In this document: piece by piece, positions 17,601-24,886 of the stretch
How positions within the stretch are numbered: position 1 is the stretch's first letter
How the letters are laid out: each line of letters opens with the position of its first letter
Virus record (IMG/VR): IMGVR_UViG_3300017706_000182
Location: 1 to 42,316 of that record
Reading direction: 5' to 3' (one strand)
Source: a virus
Length of the DNA: 42,316 bases
Notes under the pieces: model-generated
Told to the model about the DNA's origin: nothing
The model's database searches: none
The model's input: only the letters and a program-made list of their open reading frames with translations
Translations under genes and position numbers: made by a program

Positions 17601-17854
17601 ACGCTACCACCTATCGATACATTGATAACGTACTTGTTCTTCTCGTCCCGCTTAACAAAGTGTGTGAATAGATTGACAGGTTGACTGCTATCTACATTCT
17701 TAACGTAGCTAGTGTGTGGTCTCTTTACCAAGCCTTCAACAACAGTAGCCCAAGCATTTATCTGCTCGTCACACTGTCCAGGATATCTTAGGTTATCGGG
17801 TTGTTGTGATACGCCCTGAGCTAAGTTGGGTACACTGTTGACTAACAGAGGCAT
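14594..17854 (-). CDS. gp12-like tail tubular protein B (nozzle) with carbohydrate-binding-like insert
   Basis: The protein has 1086 residues, against 794 in T7. The start MPLLVNSVPNLAQGVSQQPD and the DEQINAWATVVEGLVKRPHT block are diagnostic of the nozzle family. Later blocks include FPSFVGQTINDIFFFKNRLG, the NAVIFSEADAYFNFF strand, and LMLFSKQSQFVLRG. Extra length comes partly from about residues 860-935, where two short modules (VAHEGKLYYCVTAHTSG and WTAATAYSKGVIYKCVETHT) look like CBM5/12 chitin-binding-type repeats, suggesting a glycan-touching surface on the nozzle. It overlaps the gp11-like gene by one base and the next gene by 11 bp. Confidence 0.9.
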   Translation of the reverse strand: MPLLVNSVPNLAQGVSQQPDNLRYPGQCDEQINAWATVVEGLVKRPHTSYVKNVDSSQPVNLFTHFVKRDEKNKYVINVSIGGSVSAVNLSLGTSIPVVTTSIAQSYLSSITDPIKEVRALTVADYTFLVNKSKTVAINTDADLKSKDLEHEALVFVKLGDYEKTYDVYLDGKVVPFGGGVHNSFDPGAGHTYKSGAASNNNGEFADTEYIATHLKEILEGGVSSLLGVTSLTLSGGSSFPNSGSVVGDKAGTYYKYTYRLIQKNSSGNIIGDGCQGELTFSGGSVSSQTKTHNGSGYDSDTTTNPLTLKITQHITTVRESSYYKYSMGGRVRQGKVYTYNSTSKTNVYEGTPGTTVSVTLPNITPSNITIAATTYDIKRQGAVIKITADNDFSIRTEDGLANQGLGVAYKEVDSITDLPKRCFNDFRIRVRGDADIAQDDYYVRFQTKDKEEYGEGSWVECAGWENDETSAGDSTGIDTTLDFGTMPVTVVPAFGQVSLGQNPDVVYSFRVEIPNEERSTEDASRPYGYVSRQAGDDFTNPFPSFVGQTINDIFFFKNRLGFLTNNAVIFSEADAYFNFFRTTTQQLLDSAPIDVGLSHTKVAVLQHAIPFQEKLMLFSKQSQFVLRGADILSPKTVAISPVTEYDISDSINPLAVGNYIYFTFQRNDYEGVYEYFVDNNTETFNAEEITQQIPKYISKKATRIVGSPTENTLVITTDADPKTLFVYKYFWSNKEKIQSAWMKFTFERDIVGCDFIDSKLFMLTSDTEGLHLESLTLEDGLKDTGLDYSLYLDSRVDGEDVTVSLYNPTTKKTTISGIPYDTTGLQLYTKIGTERAVSIASSSSISVTGTLASYADDGSGDYVAHEGKLYYCVTAHTSGSDFVASNWREVTEVPDGTPDWTAATAYSKGVIYKCVETHTASDSDSPATSDKWTVNSDVNFATIWSSGNFYNNDKYFFIGKPYNMLYRFSNQSLKQPTERGGRSASDYTFQTIRNGSLNYADTGHFTVEVTPLYRDTYKYVFNPDIVGANLSLNEFKPQDGHFRFAVQAQPDEVTIEVKSDSALPVKLLAAEFESMFIPRSRRYGS

Positions 17855-18432
17855 TATCTGTCAATTACTCGTAAGACGCTGTAGTTGTCGAAGATCGTTC
17901 TGTCGGCTGCTTCAGAGTCAGCGTCAATAGCACGTGCTTTAGCTTCTATCTCATCACGAGTAGCGAAGCCTTCTATCTCACGACTACCTAAGAAACGAGC
18001 AGCAAATATACGTGCAGACTTAACTGCTATGTAATGTCTGAATTGTTCAGGTAGTTCTTCAAAGGGTAAATCAAAAGTAATGGAGGCTTTAACCTCCTTG
18101 GACCATACATCCGTGTGATTCTTGCGGTCGTATAATTTAGTACCGCGTTGCACAGGATCAGTGTCCGTATAAAGTTGTGGGTCAAGATCAACTCGTAACG
18201 TATTGTTAGGTAGTATAATCTTACTGTCGAAAGTGTTAGGAGTAAGAACGTATTCGTGTTCTGTATTGAAATGCCATCCTTCTGATTGTACGGCTCTACT
18301 CGTCTCGTCTAATGTACTCTCCGCTTGAACAACAGTAACAGGGACTGCTGATCCTCCTAACGAATTGACGGGTGCTTCTCCGATGACGCTTATCATCGTG
18401 TTGACTGCGTTGAGTTTAGTTGTAAGAGCCAT
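17854..18432 (-). CDS. gp11-like tail tubular protein A (gatekeeper)
   Basis: The protein has 192 residues, close to T7 gp11 (196). It begins MALTTKLNAVNTMISVIGEA and continues with PVNSLGG, LDETSRAVQSEGWHFNTE, and LPEQFRHYIAVKSARIFAAR, all characteristic of the adaptor between portal and nozzle. It is the first gene after the terminator-like hairpin that follows the capsid gene, as in T7. Confidence 0.92.
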   Translation of the reverse strand: MALTTKLNAVNTMISVIGEAPVNSLGGSAVPVTVVQAESTLDETSRAVQSEGWHFNTEHEYVLTPNTFDSKIILPNNTLRVDLDPQLYTDTDPVQRGTKLYDRKNHTDVWSKEVKASITFDLPFEELPEQFRHYIAVKSARIFAARFLGSREIEGFATRDEIEAKARAIDADSEAADRTIFDNYSVLRVIDR

Positions 18433-18491
18433 AATAAAAAGGAATCTCGGAGAAGGGAGCGGAACGAATCACAGACCTCCCAACACCGAGA
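18433..18491 (-). terminator. Terminator downstream of capsid gene (T7 T-phi position)
   Basis: On the minus strand TCTCGG (18491-18486) pairs with CCGAGA (18450-18445). An inner GGGAG pairs with CTCCC, and the stem is followed by ATTCC and a TTTTTATT run at 18440-18433. It sits between the capsid gene and the gp11-like gene, the position of the T-phi terminator in T7, where partial read-through gives excess capsid mRNA. The terminator overlaps the upstream untranslated region of the gp11-like gene. Confidence 0.75.
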
Positions 18492-18500
18492 GAAAGTAGG

Positions 18501-19559
18501 TTAAGCTACTAGTTCGATAGCACACTCAGGACGGAGAACTCCGTGACCCATTGCGTACTTAGCGACAAACAATGTACCTTGACGCTCAATCTGATATTCA
18601 GACTCAGTAGCAAGATCAAGTAGTTTGACGGTTCCTACAGCAGCAGAGTGAGAAATGATTCCCAAGCTGTTACGGAAGTCTCCGTTGTATCCTACACCAC
18701 TACCACCAAACACGTCATTAGCAGAAGACCCGTCTCCAGTAGAAACAGCTGATAAGTCAGTTGATGGGATGTGGTTAGATTTAAGAATGCTGATTCCAGC
18801 GATCTGTGGTATTTGTCCTGAAGCAAGACTTCCTTGACCACCGATGTCAGAGTTAACAGCAGAAACAAGGCTGAAGCTATTAGAGCTATCTGCACCTGTT
18901 ACTAACTTGTAGTACTCTTGTGGACGAAGAACGCAGAAACGACCGTCACTAGGAACGTCATTCTCGTCAAGCTTCTGAGCAGCAGTAAAGAAAGCAGCAA
19001 CAAGGTCAGCACCTGTAGTTGCAGCAACCGTACCTGGCGTATCAGCAGCAGAGAAGTCGTTGTTAGCTACGTCAAGCTGTCCGCCTGAAACGCCTACTTG
19101 ACTCAAGTTAGCGGAATCACGAGCAGCTGCACAGAATACTTTAGCTAAAGCTGTATCGAAACGTTTAGCAAGAGCCTTACCCAACTCGTTAGCGTAGACG
19201 CTGCGGATGTCGTAGTGGTTCTTAACGTCGTCGATGTTAGCCAAGAAAGTAGAAGCAACAAGCATCTTATCGATGGTGATGATCTTCTCAGTCTTAGCGA
19301 TGTCGCTTAAGTAACTGTTACCTCCGTCAGCAATGTTCTCGCCTGGAGTGTGGTAGTTAGCCGAAGCAATACCCGTTACTGGGAACTGTGCGGACTTACC
19401 GTTTTCGATTGTTCTGATTGTATGTAGTGCCTTGAATACGTTGGACTCGTCGAATGTTTGCAGAATCTCTCCAGAAAATTTCTTGAGAAACAAAGCATCG
19501 TTGTCAGCTCCACCTTCAATAAGACCTACGCGACTTGGGGATGTATTTCCATTTGCCAT
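18501..19559 (-). CDS. Major capsid protein (gp10-like)
   Basis: The protein has 352 residues (T7 gp10A 345). It shows the family blocks ALFLKKFSGEILQTFDESNV, HTIRTIENGKSAQFPVTGIA, FDTALAKVFCAAARDSANLS, GRFCVLRPQEYYKLV, and AKYAMGHGVLRPECAIEL at the end. It should form the HK97-fold icosahedral shell. A strong AGGAGA Shine-Dalgarno sequence at 19574-19569, 9 nt before the ATG, and a dedicated 123-bp leader fit its need for high expression. No gp10B-like frameshift extension is obvious, because the stop is followed at once by the terminator. Confidence 0.95.
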   Translation of the reverse strand: MANGNTSPSRVGLIEGGADNDALFLKKFSGEILQTFDESNVFKALHTIRTIENGKSAQFPVTGIASANYHTPGENIADGGNSYLSDIAKTEKIITIDKMLVASTFLANIDDVKNHYDIRSVYANELGKALAKRFDTALAKVFCAAARDSANLSQVGVSGGQLDVANNDFSAADTPGTVAATTGADLVAAFFTAAQKLDENDVPSDGRFCVLRPQEYYKLVTGADSSNSFSLVSAVNSDIGGQGSLASGQIPQIAGISILKSNHIPSTDLSAVSTGDGSSANDVFGGSGVGYNGDFRNSLGIISHSAAVGTVKLLDLATESEYQIERQGTLFVAKYAMGHGVLRPECAIELVA

Positions 19560-19682
19560 AATATATAGTCTCCTATGTTTTTGTTGTTGATATAGTTAGT
19601 TGTTGGTTGGTTGACTCTTACTTCTTTCGTGCTCACAGGATTGTCTACCGCAGTAGGTCTAGGGACTAATTGTCGCAATCGT
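19560..19682 (-). promoter_or_regulatory. Capsid gene leader with ribosome-binding site
   Basis: This 123-bp non-coding stretch lies between the 41-residue membrane peptide and the capsid gene. It contains AGGAGA (19574-19569) and a short CTAC-TGCG-GTAG hairpin near 19655-19644. In T7 a strong phage promoter precedes gene 10. A promoter here is expected, but I could not recognise its consensus. Confidence 0.5.
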
Positions 19683-19808
19683 CTATAAATTATATATGTT
19701 ACCGATTACTATAAGACCAATAAATACACCAATTGTCAACACTAGTGCTTTCTCTTTAGTCTTTAAGCCACGGTATATCCGCAGTAATCGCTTAACTTGA
19801 AACTCCAT
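19683..19808 (-). CDS. Small membrane peptide before capsid gene (41 residues)
   Basis: ATG at 19806-19808, TAG at 19683-19685. The peptide has a basic N-terminal half (VKRLLRIYRGLKTKEKA) and one hydrophobic helix (LVLTIGVFIGLIVIGNIY). It overlaps the end of the lipoprotein gene by 17 bp in another frame, which suggests coupled translation. The two may work together in the envelope, for example in lysis or superinfection exclusion. This is inference. Confidence 0.6.
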   Translation of the reverse strand: MEFQVKRLLRIYRGLKTKEKALVLTIGVFIGLIVIGNIYNL

Positions 19809-20229
19809 TCTTTGTCTTCTTGTGAACGTACCTCGTATATATGATCGGTATGACATTCCATAAGACTACACCCACGAGGCATAGTTTTAGCAAGCCATAA
19901 ATTTCTGTTAACATACCGTCAAAGAAGCCATCATCCATAGATTCGTCTAGCTGATTCTTAACAAGTTGCTGTACATCTCCTTCACTTAACGCCTTTACTT
20001 GATCCGTTAAATGTTTGTTTTCTTCCACATATTTGGATACTTCTCCCACTCCCCATCCGAGGGCAGCACCACCAGCAGCAGCACCAGGACCACCGAGGCT
20101 ACCAACAGCAGCACCACCTGTAGCTCCTAAAGCGGGATAGAATGAAGCCTTGGAACATCCGTTAAAGAAACTCCCGAAACCCAATAAAACGAGAGAAAAT
20201 AAAATACGGATGTGTCCAAGGCTTCTCAC
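19792..20229 (-). CDS. Predicted lipoprotein with glycine-zipper and C-terminal membrane helix
   Basis: The protein has 145 residues. The N terminus (IRILFSLVLLGFGSFFNGC) looks like a lipoprotein signal with Cys25 as the modified residue; the lipobox FNGC is imperfect. Residues 33-64 form a Gly/Ala zipper (GATGGAAVGSLGGPGAAAGG), followed by an acidic amphipathic helix, then a hydrophobic helix at about 111-131 (YGLLKLCLVGVVLWNVIPII) and a basic tail. Such proteins can sit in the host envelope. It lies between scaffold and capsid genes, where T7 has none. A role in lysis, exclusion or virion assembly is open. Confidence 0.65.
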   Translation of the reverse strand: MRSLGHIRILFSLVLLGFGSFFNGCSKASFYPALGATGGAAVGSLGGPGAAAGGAALGWGVGEVSKYVEENKHLTDQVKALSEGDVQQLVKNQLDESMDDGFFDGMLTEIYGLLKLCLVGVVLWNVIPIIYTRYVHKKTKNGVSS

Positions 20230-20250
20230 ACACTATTAATTCAATATGTA

Positions 20251-21024
20251 CTAGAACTTACTAACTGAGAGTCGTCTGTCAACCTCATTATGATAAGCTT
20301 TATCACCACTCTTATATCGAGGGTCTGCTTGAGCACGAGCTAACTCCTGCATGGATTGGTAAGGCATTGTAGATGAACCGCTTACAGCACCTTGTACAAG
20401 CTGTGGTTTAGAACCGTTAGCATTTTGAAACCTAGCGTATAATCCTTGGACTGCTAACTTAGCTTGTTGTACTGTGCCTGATGTAACGGCTTCATCGAAA
20501 GTGTCGATCTCTTCTTGCGGTAGTTGTTCGTTGGCCCATTCAGCCATAGCATCGTAGTCATTACCTGCCACTCCTTTGATCTGTGCTTCTTCTGTTTGCA
20601 GTAAAGCTTGTTGACCAGCAGCGTAACTATCGACGATGTCACGAGGCAATCCTATCCCTTCAAGTTTCTTATAAGTATCTTCGGAAAGTTTACCATCATT
20701 AGCAAAGAACTCCTGACTAGCTTCCACAACAGCTTCGTTATAATTACTAGCTTCTTCTGTGGACTCATCTTGTTGTTGTGGTTGTTCTTCTTCATTAGCT
20801 TGTTGTTCAACTTCTTCAGGCTTAGCTCCGATCTTTGCTTCCAACTCGGTGTATGATTTAGCCATAGCTTCCGCTGATGCAAACTTTTCAGGTAACCACT
20901 CAGGACGCTCTTGCGTTTCCTCAACTTGTGGCTCCTCTTGTTGAACTTCAACAGCTTCTTCAGCTTCGGGTTCGATCTCATTCGGTGCTTTATCGTTTAT
21001 CTCTACTCGGTGTAATTCTGCCAT
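20251..21024 (-). CDS. Scaffolding protein (gp9-like)
   Basis: The protein has 257 residues and is very acidic and Gln/Glu-rich, predicted mostly helical. It has ERPEWLPEKFASAEAMAKSY near residue 40, a motif common to podovirus scaffolds, and a short basic C terminus (KAYHNEVDRRLSVSKF) suited to capsid binding. It directly follows the portal gene (6 bp gap). It should guide procapsid assembly and then leave. Confidence 0.85.
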   Translation of the reverse strand: MAELHRVEINDKAPNEIEPEAEEAVEVQQEEPQVEETQERPEWLPEKFASAEAMAKSYTELEAKIGAKPEEVEQQANEEEQPQQQDESTEEASNYNEAVVEASQEFFANDGKLSEDTYKKLEGIGLPRDIVDSYAAGQQALLQTEEAQIKGVAGNDYDAMAEWANEQLPQEEIDTFDEAVTSGTVQQAKLAVQGLYARFQNANGSKPQLVQGAVSGSSTMPYQSMQELARAQADPRYKSGDKAYHNEVDRRLSVSKF

Positions 21025-21030
21025 TGTATG

Positions 21031-22593
21031 TTATTCCTCTGGTGGTGGTGGTTCTTGTGTTGCCATGTACTGCTCCTGTGCAGCATTGATAGCAGGTGCT
21101 ACAGCAGGTCCACCCAACTTCATCATCATCTCTTGTTGTTGAGCTTGTTGCATAGCTTGTTCAATTTCTTCCTGCGTCTTAATAAGTCCTTCAGTTTCAA
21201 TACCAAGAGCAGTAGCACGACGCTTAAAGTAATCAGATACATTGAGGTATTGTGTTACTGCTTGTGGTCCTACTATTTGGTTAGCACCTGCAAGGAATAG
21301 ATCAAGTCGTTGTAAGTCGTTACCTCTACCCAAAGCTTCAACACCAGTAACGATAGTAGGTTTAACAATATCTTTAGGTAGCTTAGGTAGTCTCTTCTCT
21401 TTGGACATCTTATCCATCAAGCGAGTAACGATAGGTAGTTGTAGTTCTTGTGACAACAGAGAGTAGAGACCGCCAAGGGCAGCTTCCAGTTCTTGACTGA
21501 GCATTCTTATTTCCTCAGCGGTCACTCTCTCAGCGTCTCTAACAACCCCACTTGTCAGAAGAAAGGCTTGGCTCAATCTATCCGTGATACCCTGCATAGT
21601 AGTCTGAGCAGTACGGAAGTCATTGAACTTATTAAGTTGTAACACAGATACATCTCCTTCAGACCCTTGTACGATTGCACCATTAGGAGCTTCAGCTAAT
21701 GTCCTTGCTCTAGTTGTACCGTTAGGATTAACCATGAACAATACTTTAGCTGCTGCTGCACTACCTTCTACGATAGCTTTTGTTAATGCTTCAAGGGACT
21801 TGATGTCTCCGATGTACTCTTCAACAAAACCTCTACCGTAGTCTTCACCATCTATCTGAGTGTAGCGTAGTGGCAACCAAGGTGACTTATCAATAGGATA
21901 CTCACCGATACTTTCCTCGATGACCATACCTTTGACGTCTTGCTTTACTTTAAATTTATCTCCTTCTCGGATGACTGAAGTGTAGAGGTCACAAGTATTC
22001 TCCTTCTCTTGACGATATACTTCTTCTCTTACACTCTCAGGTAACATCATAGGTGCTACTGTTTCTTTGATAGCTATATGTGTTACGTTACCCATAGGGT
22101 CTCTCTTAACTACATAGCGATCTAAACGAAACACACGCATACCACCTTCATCAGGTAAGTACAACAGACTGTTACCACTGATAAGTAAGTTCTTCAGTGC
22201 CTGGAATATACCGTTCCTAAAGTTCTGTATCTCAACCTCTTGTGAAACACTACGCTCCACATCAGCTAATGCTTTCTCTAAGTCAGTACGTAACTGCTCT
22301 GCTCCTTCTGGTCCCAACTCAGCCTTGGCTTTATCTAACTCATAGCGATCTATAACTAGACGGAAGAAGGGAGCGTTAGGTGGAAGTAGTGCAAGCAATA
22401 ACTTACTACTTAGATTAAGTACACCTCTAGCTCCTATACCTTGATAAGGTGTGTAGTATTTAGTAGCGTAGTTGTGACCGTCAGGCGGTAGCACATAAGG
22501 TAGAGTCAACTCAGAAGAAGTACGACCTCTATCTAAGTATGAGTACCTTTGGTTCTCTAAGCTGTGGTAAAGTCCTTGTGCTGTTTCTTCCAT
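21031..22593 (-). CDS. Portal (head-tail connector) protein (gp8-like)
   Basis: The protein has 520 residues (T7 gp8 536). It has the family blocks LPYVLPPDGHNYATKYYTPY, GARGVLNLSSKLLLALLPP, FRNGIFQALKNLLISGNSLLY-type, GEDYGRGFVEEYIGDIKSLE and a Gln-rich C terminus. Twelve copies should form the DNA-translocation ring at one vertex and bind terminase during packaging. The C-terminal EEIEQAMQQAQQQEMMM is typical of marine podovirus portals. Confidence 0.95.
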   Translation of the reverse strand: MEETAQGLYHSLENQRYSYLDRGRTSSELTLPYVLPPDGHNYATKYYTPYQGIGARGVLNLSSKLLLALLPPNAPFFRLVIDRYELDKAKAELGPEGAEQLRTDLEKALADVERSVSQEVEIQNFRNGIFQALKNLLISGNSLLYLPDEGGMRVFRLDRYVVKRDPMGNVTHIAIKETVAPMMLPESVREEVYRQEKENTCDLYTSVIREGDKFKVKQDVKGMVIEESIGEYPIDKSPWLPLRYTQIDGEDYGRGFVEEYIGDIKSLEALTKAIVEGSAAAAKVLFMVNPNGTTRARTLAEAPNGAIVQGSEGDVSVLQLNKFNDFRTAQTTMQGITDRLSQAFLLTSGVVRDAERVTAEEIRMLSQELEAALGGLYSLLSQELQLPIVTRLMDKMSKEKRLPKLPKDIVKPTIVTGVEALGRGNDLQRLDLFLAGANQIVGPQAVTQYLNVSDYFKRRATALGIETEGLIKTQEEIEQAMQQAQQQEMMMKLGGPAVAPAINAAQEQYMATQEPPPPEE

Positions 22594-22598
22594 CTATC

Positions 22599-22826
22599 TT
22601 AGGTCCCTGTGTAGTACTGCCAGTCAGTACCATCGTAAACATATATACGAACAACATCAGAAGCTAAGTAAGTAGTACCAACAGGATCACCTGATCTAGC
22701 TTCTATGTTTGCTTGTATGTCGTAGTAAGCTTGGAAGGTGTTGTCAAAATTATCTAACGGATAAGTAGTTCCCCAACTCGGTACAACAAATTGAGAGGGA
22801 TTATTAAACTCCGATGGAGATGGCAT
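22599..22826 (-). CDS. Small protein with DTxxLYV-type module, next to portal
   Basis: The protein has 75 residues. Its C-terminal half (NIEARSGDPVGTTYLASD, then IYVYDGTDWQYY) is the same module seen in the tail-region proteins at 1037-1294 and 1336-1530. Here it lies between a small head gene and the portal gene. The module probably folds alone and mediates contact between virion proteins. I do not recognise a named family. Confidence 0.7.
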   Translation of the reverse strand: MPSPSEFNNPSQFVVPSWGTTYPLDNFDNTFQAYYDIQANIEARSGDPVGTTYLASDVVRIYVYDGTDWQYYTGT

Positions 22827-22829
22827 GAC

Positions 22830-23147
22830 TTAAAGTCCTTCCACTGAACCCGTAGCAAACACATCGTAACTTCCGTCTGTGTAAGCTGTGATCGAAGCTC
22901 TTATCTTTTCGTAGTGTCCGTGGTCATCTCTGATTAGAGTGTTACCTGTGGCTGCGATCGTACGACTGTCTACTGTTCTCCAAACATCACCGATATAAGC
23001 TTCGATTGCTACAGTAGCTCCTGAAGTTACACCTGATGATTCTATACAGTATGTCCAGCCCTTAGACCTTTCGACACTAAATGAACTACCTGCCGCAGCT
23101 GAAGTACCTGCTGAAAGTAGAGTTAGTTTTGCGAGAGAGCGAAGCAT
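22830..23147 (-). CDS. Hypothetical small virion protein
   Basis: The protein has 105 residues. After a hydrophobic start (MLRSLAKLTLLSAGTSAAAG), residues 25-100 look like an all-beta domain (GWTYCIESSGVTSGATVAIE, then GSYDVFATGSVEGL). Proteins of this type precede the portal in other marine podoviruses and may decorate the head. Role inferred from position only. Confidence 0.65.
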   Translation of the reverse strand: MLRSLAKLTLLSAGTSAAAGSSFSVERSKGWTYCIESSGVTSGATVAIEAYIGDVWRTVDSRTIAATGNTLIRDDHGHYEKIRASITAYTDGSYDVFATGSVEGL

Positions 23148-23171
23148 GATATATATCCTTTTGTTATTTTG

Positions 23172-23378
23172 TTACGATGAAAGTTGTACACCTGTACCAC
23201 CGCTACCACCCATAGCTACAGACGGACGACGAACTGTCAACTGAGCCGTACCTCTACGACGCTTCTGCTGTGGTTTAGCTTGACGACTAGACACTGCTTT
23301 CTCTGCTAAAGGTAGCGGAGGAGGAGGAGGTGCAGGAGGTGGAGGTGGTGCTGGAATTTTAGGCGATGACATACACAT
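23172..23378 (-). CDS. Proline-rich conserved protein upstream of portal
   Basis: The protein has 68 residues. The N-terminal part is a polyproline stretch (PAPPPPPAPPPPPLPLAE), followed by RRRGTAQLTVRRPSV and a glycine-rich end. Proteins with this polyproline plus RRGT..L.(I/V)RRP pattern are common just before the portal in podoviruses. The function is not known, although an extended connector or head-tail joining peptide is plausible. The start could be Met1 or Met3. Confidence 0.75.
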   Translation of the reverse strand: MCMSSPKIPAPPPPPAPPPPPLPLAEKAVSSRQAKPQQKRRRGTAQLTVRRPSVAMGGSGGTGVQLSS

Positions 23379-23382
23379 AGTA

Positions 23383-23580
23383 TTAATCCTTGGTAATAAT
23401 GTTATCTTGAAGTTGTTCGTCGTATATATTTTTTAAGTAGTTAATTACACTACGTTGTCCTGACTTATACCATACCATTCTCTCTTCGTCTGTCAAGAGG
23501 GGACATTTATCTGGGTAAAGCTTGTCAAGCTTATCTATCAAATCTTTGCTGAGAGCAGGGAGTACTAGTTCGTCATTCAT
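23383..23580 (-). CDS. Conserved hypothetical podovirus protein
   Basis: The protein has 65 residues. It contains the pattern LDKLYP, PLLTDEERMVWYKSGQRSVI and a final helix, which I recall from other T7-like marine phages between the exonuclease and portal genes. No catalytic motif is visible. Its first 8 bp overlap the upstream gene. Confidence 0.7.
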   Translation of the reverse strand: MNDELVLPALSKDLIDKLDKLYPDKCPLLTDEERMVWYKSGQRSVINYLKNIYDEQLQDNIITKD

Positions 23581-23803
23581 CTATACCTTCCGTCCATACA
23601 TATATAGGTGTCATCTCTCCTACATAAGCACACCCTATGTTGTGATCGAAGTACTCTATAGCTTCTTCCATACTCATCTCATCCCTTATCATTAGCGTCT
23701 CGATTATTCTTTCTATAGAGTACACCATCCTTAGCTGCTTATAATCCTGACCTATAATAGCTTCGTCGTGTCCGTCTACTTTAAGTGGTTTATCTGTCAT
23801 CAT
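23573..23803 (-). CDS. Conserved hypothetical phage protein
   Basis: The protein has 76 residues. The pattern DEAIIG, ERIIETLMIRDEMSMEEAIE, and NIGCAYVGEMTPIYV is shared with small proteins found in many myo- and podoviruses. Function unknown. Two adjacent ATGs (23803 and 23800) are possible starts. It overlaps the DUF5664 gene by 14 bp. Confidence 0.75.
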   Translation of the reverse strand: MMTDKPLKVDGHDEAIIGQDYKQLRMVYSIERIIETLMIRDEMSMEEAIEYFDHNIGCAYVGEMTPIYVWTEGIDE

Positions 23804-24155
23804 TCTCTATGTCATCTAATTCTAGTGGTAAATTACCACGCTTTATCTGATCCTTGATCCATATCCAAGCAGTAGCGTTCCAAAGTATAGCACCTGCGTG
23901 GTCTTCTGTTTCATCTCCTTCAGCCAGTGCTAACAGATGTCTGAACATACTGTCGTACAGTCTTGTTAAAGGGAATCCTTTCCTCCAGTTGTTGTCTCCG
24001 TAAAGCTTGCCGCCATCTTCAAATCTTTTGGCGAGACTGCGTAAGGCGATCGGAGGAATAAGCGAGGGTCGTCCCCGTCCAATGTCCCCGTCACGTTTAG
24101 CCCCTGTGGTGAAATCTTTAGTATATCCTTGGTTTGGTAGTTTCTCGGTGTCCAT
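23790..24155 (-). CDS. DUF5664 / dATP-dGTP diphosphohydrolase-domain protein
   Basis: The protein has 121 residues. Residues 16-100 match the family pattern: TTGAKRD, RPSLIPPIALRSLAKRFEDG, LYGDNNWRKGFPLTRL, FRHLLALAEGDETEDHAGAI and LWNATAWIWI. The acidic and histidine residues resemble MazG-type all-alpha nucleotide pyrophosphohydrolases, and relatives are annotated as dATP/dGTP diphosphohydrolases, which may shape the dNTP pool during phage replication. It overlaps the exonuclease frame by 190 bp, which is unusually long. The conserved part starts by residue 16, so at most a few residues could be lost by a later start. Confidence 0.75.
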   Translation of the reverse strand: MDTEKLPNQGYTKDFTTGAKRDGDIGRGRPSLIPPIALRSLAKRFEDGGKLYGDNNWRKGFPLTRLYDSMFRHLLALAEGDETEDHAGAILWNATAWIWIKDQIKRGNLPLELDDIENDDR

Positions 24156-24886
24156 AGTTTTTTAATAGTATTAGTTCTGAATGAATAGTTATCTGCTCGG
24201 AGTAGTCGTGCCATCCAAGCGTTCATTAATGCATCTTGTTCTGTGAGTCCTGCTTTCTCGTAAGCTTTAACAACTGTCTCCCAAGTGTATCCGTCTTTGT
24301 CCAATAATTTTTTAGCCCCAACTGGACCGACTCTAGGTACACCACTGAATCCATCTGTTGCATCTCCCATTATGGTTTGCATCAAGTGAAAGTTATCTGC
24401 TTCCTCTTCTGTTGGATGGTGGTACTCTCCTTTGTTGTAGTCGTAGAATACGCCAGGCACTGACTTGAAATCTTTATCGATGCTGACTATAACAGTCTCT
24501 TCGTCCATCTCTTTGTCAGTAGCCAGTATAGATATAACATCATCAGCTTCTAAGTTAGGCCACATCTGTCCGTCGAACTCCTCGATGATCCACTGCTTAA
24601 CTTGTCTAAGTATGATCGGCAGTCTGCTCTTTGATCTGTTAGCTTTGTAGTCAGGGTTCAAGATTCGTCGGAAGTTAGCACGATCAGTCAAGCACATGAC
24701 AACTCTATCTGTCTTCATCATGTCCTTGAACTCTTCCACTCTGTTAACGACACGAGCTTTAGCCATTGCCATGTCAGCGTGTACCGTCCACATCTCCTCC
24801 TTCCACTCGATTGATTCTTCTGCAACAATAGATGCTTCAAACGCTAGTACATCTGCGTCTATTAATAGGGTTGTTTTCTTACTCAT
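23966..24886 (-). CDS. 5'-3' exonuclease (T7 gp6-like, FEN family)
   Basis: The protein has 306 residues. It shows the metal-binding acids of the flap-nuclease family: LLIDADVLAFEAS (D10, D12), NLEADDVIS (113-119), VSIDKDF (134-140) and a helix-hairpin-helix-like DGFSGVPRVGPVGAKKLL (178-195). T7 gp6 degrades host DNA and removes RNA primers. Relatives usually end near the LWTP motif, here about residue 245; the last 60 residues overlap the DUF5664 gene in another frame and look like read-through to the next stop. It starts 8 bp inside the PD-(D/E)XK gene. Confidence 0.9.
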   Translation of the reverse strand: MSKKTTLLIDADVLAFEASIVAEESIEWKEEMWTVHADMAMAKARVVNRVEEFKDMMKTDRVVMCLTDRANFRRILNPDYKANRSKSRLPIILRQVKQWIIEEFDGQMWPNLEADDVISILATDKEMDEETVIVSIDKDFKSVPGVFYDYNKGEYHHPTEEEADNFHLMQTIMGDATDGFSGVPRVGPVGAKKLLDKDGYTWETVVKAYEKAGLTEQDALMNAWMARLLRADNYSFRTNTIKKLWTPRNYQTKDILKISPQGLNVTGTLDGDDPRLFLRSPYAVSPKDLKMAASFTETTTGGKDSL

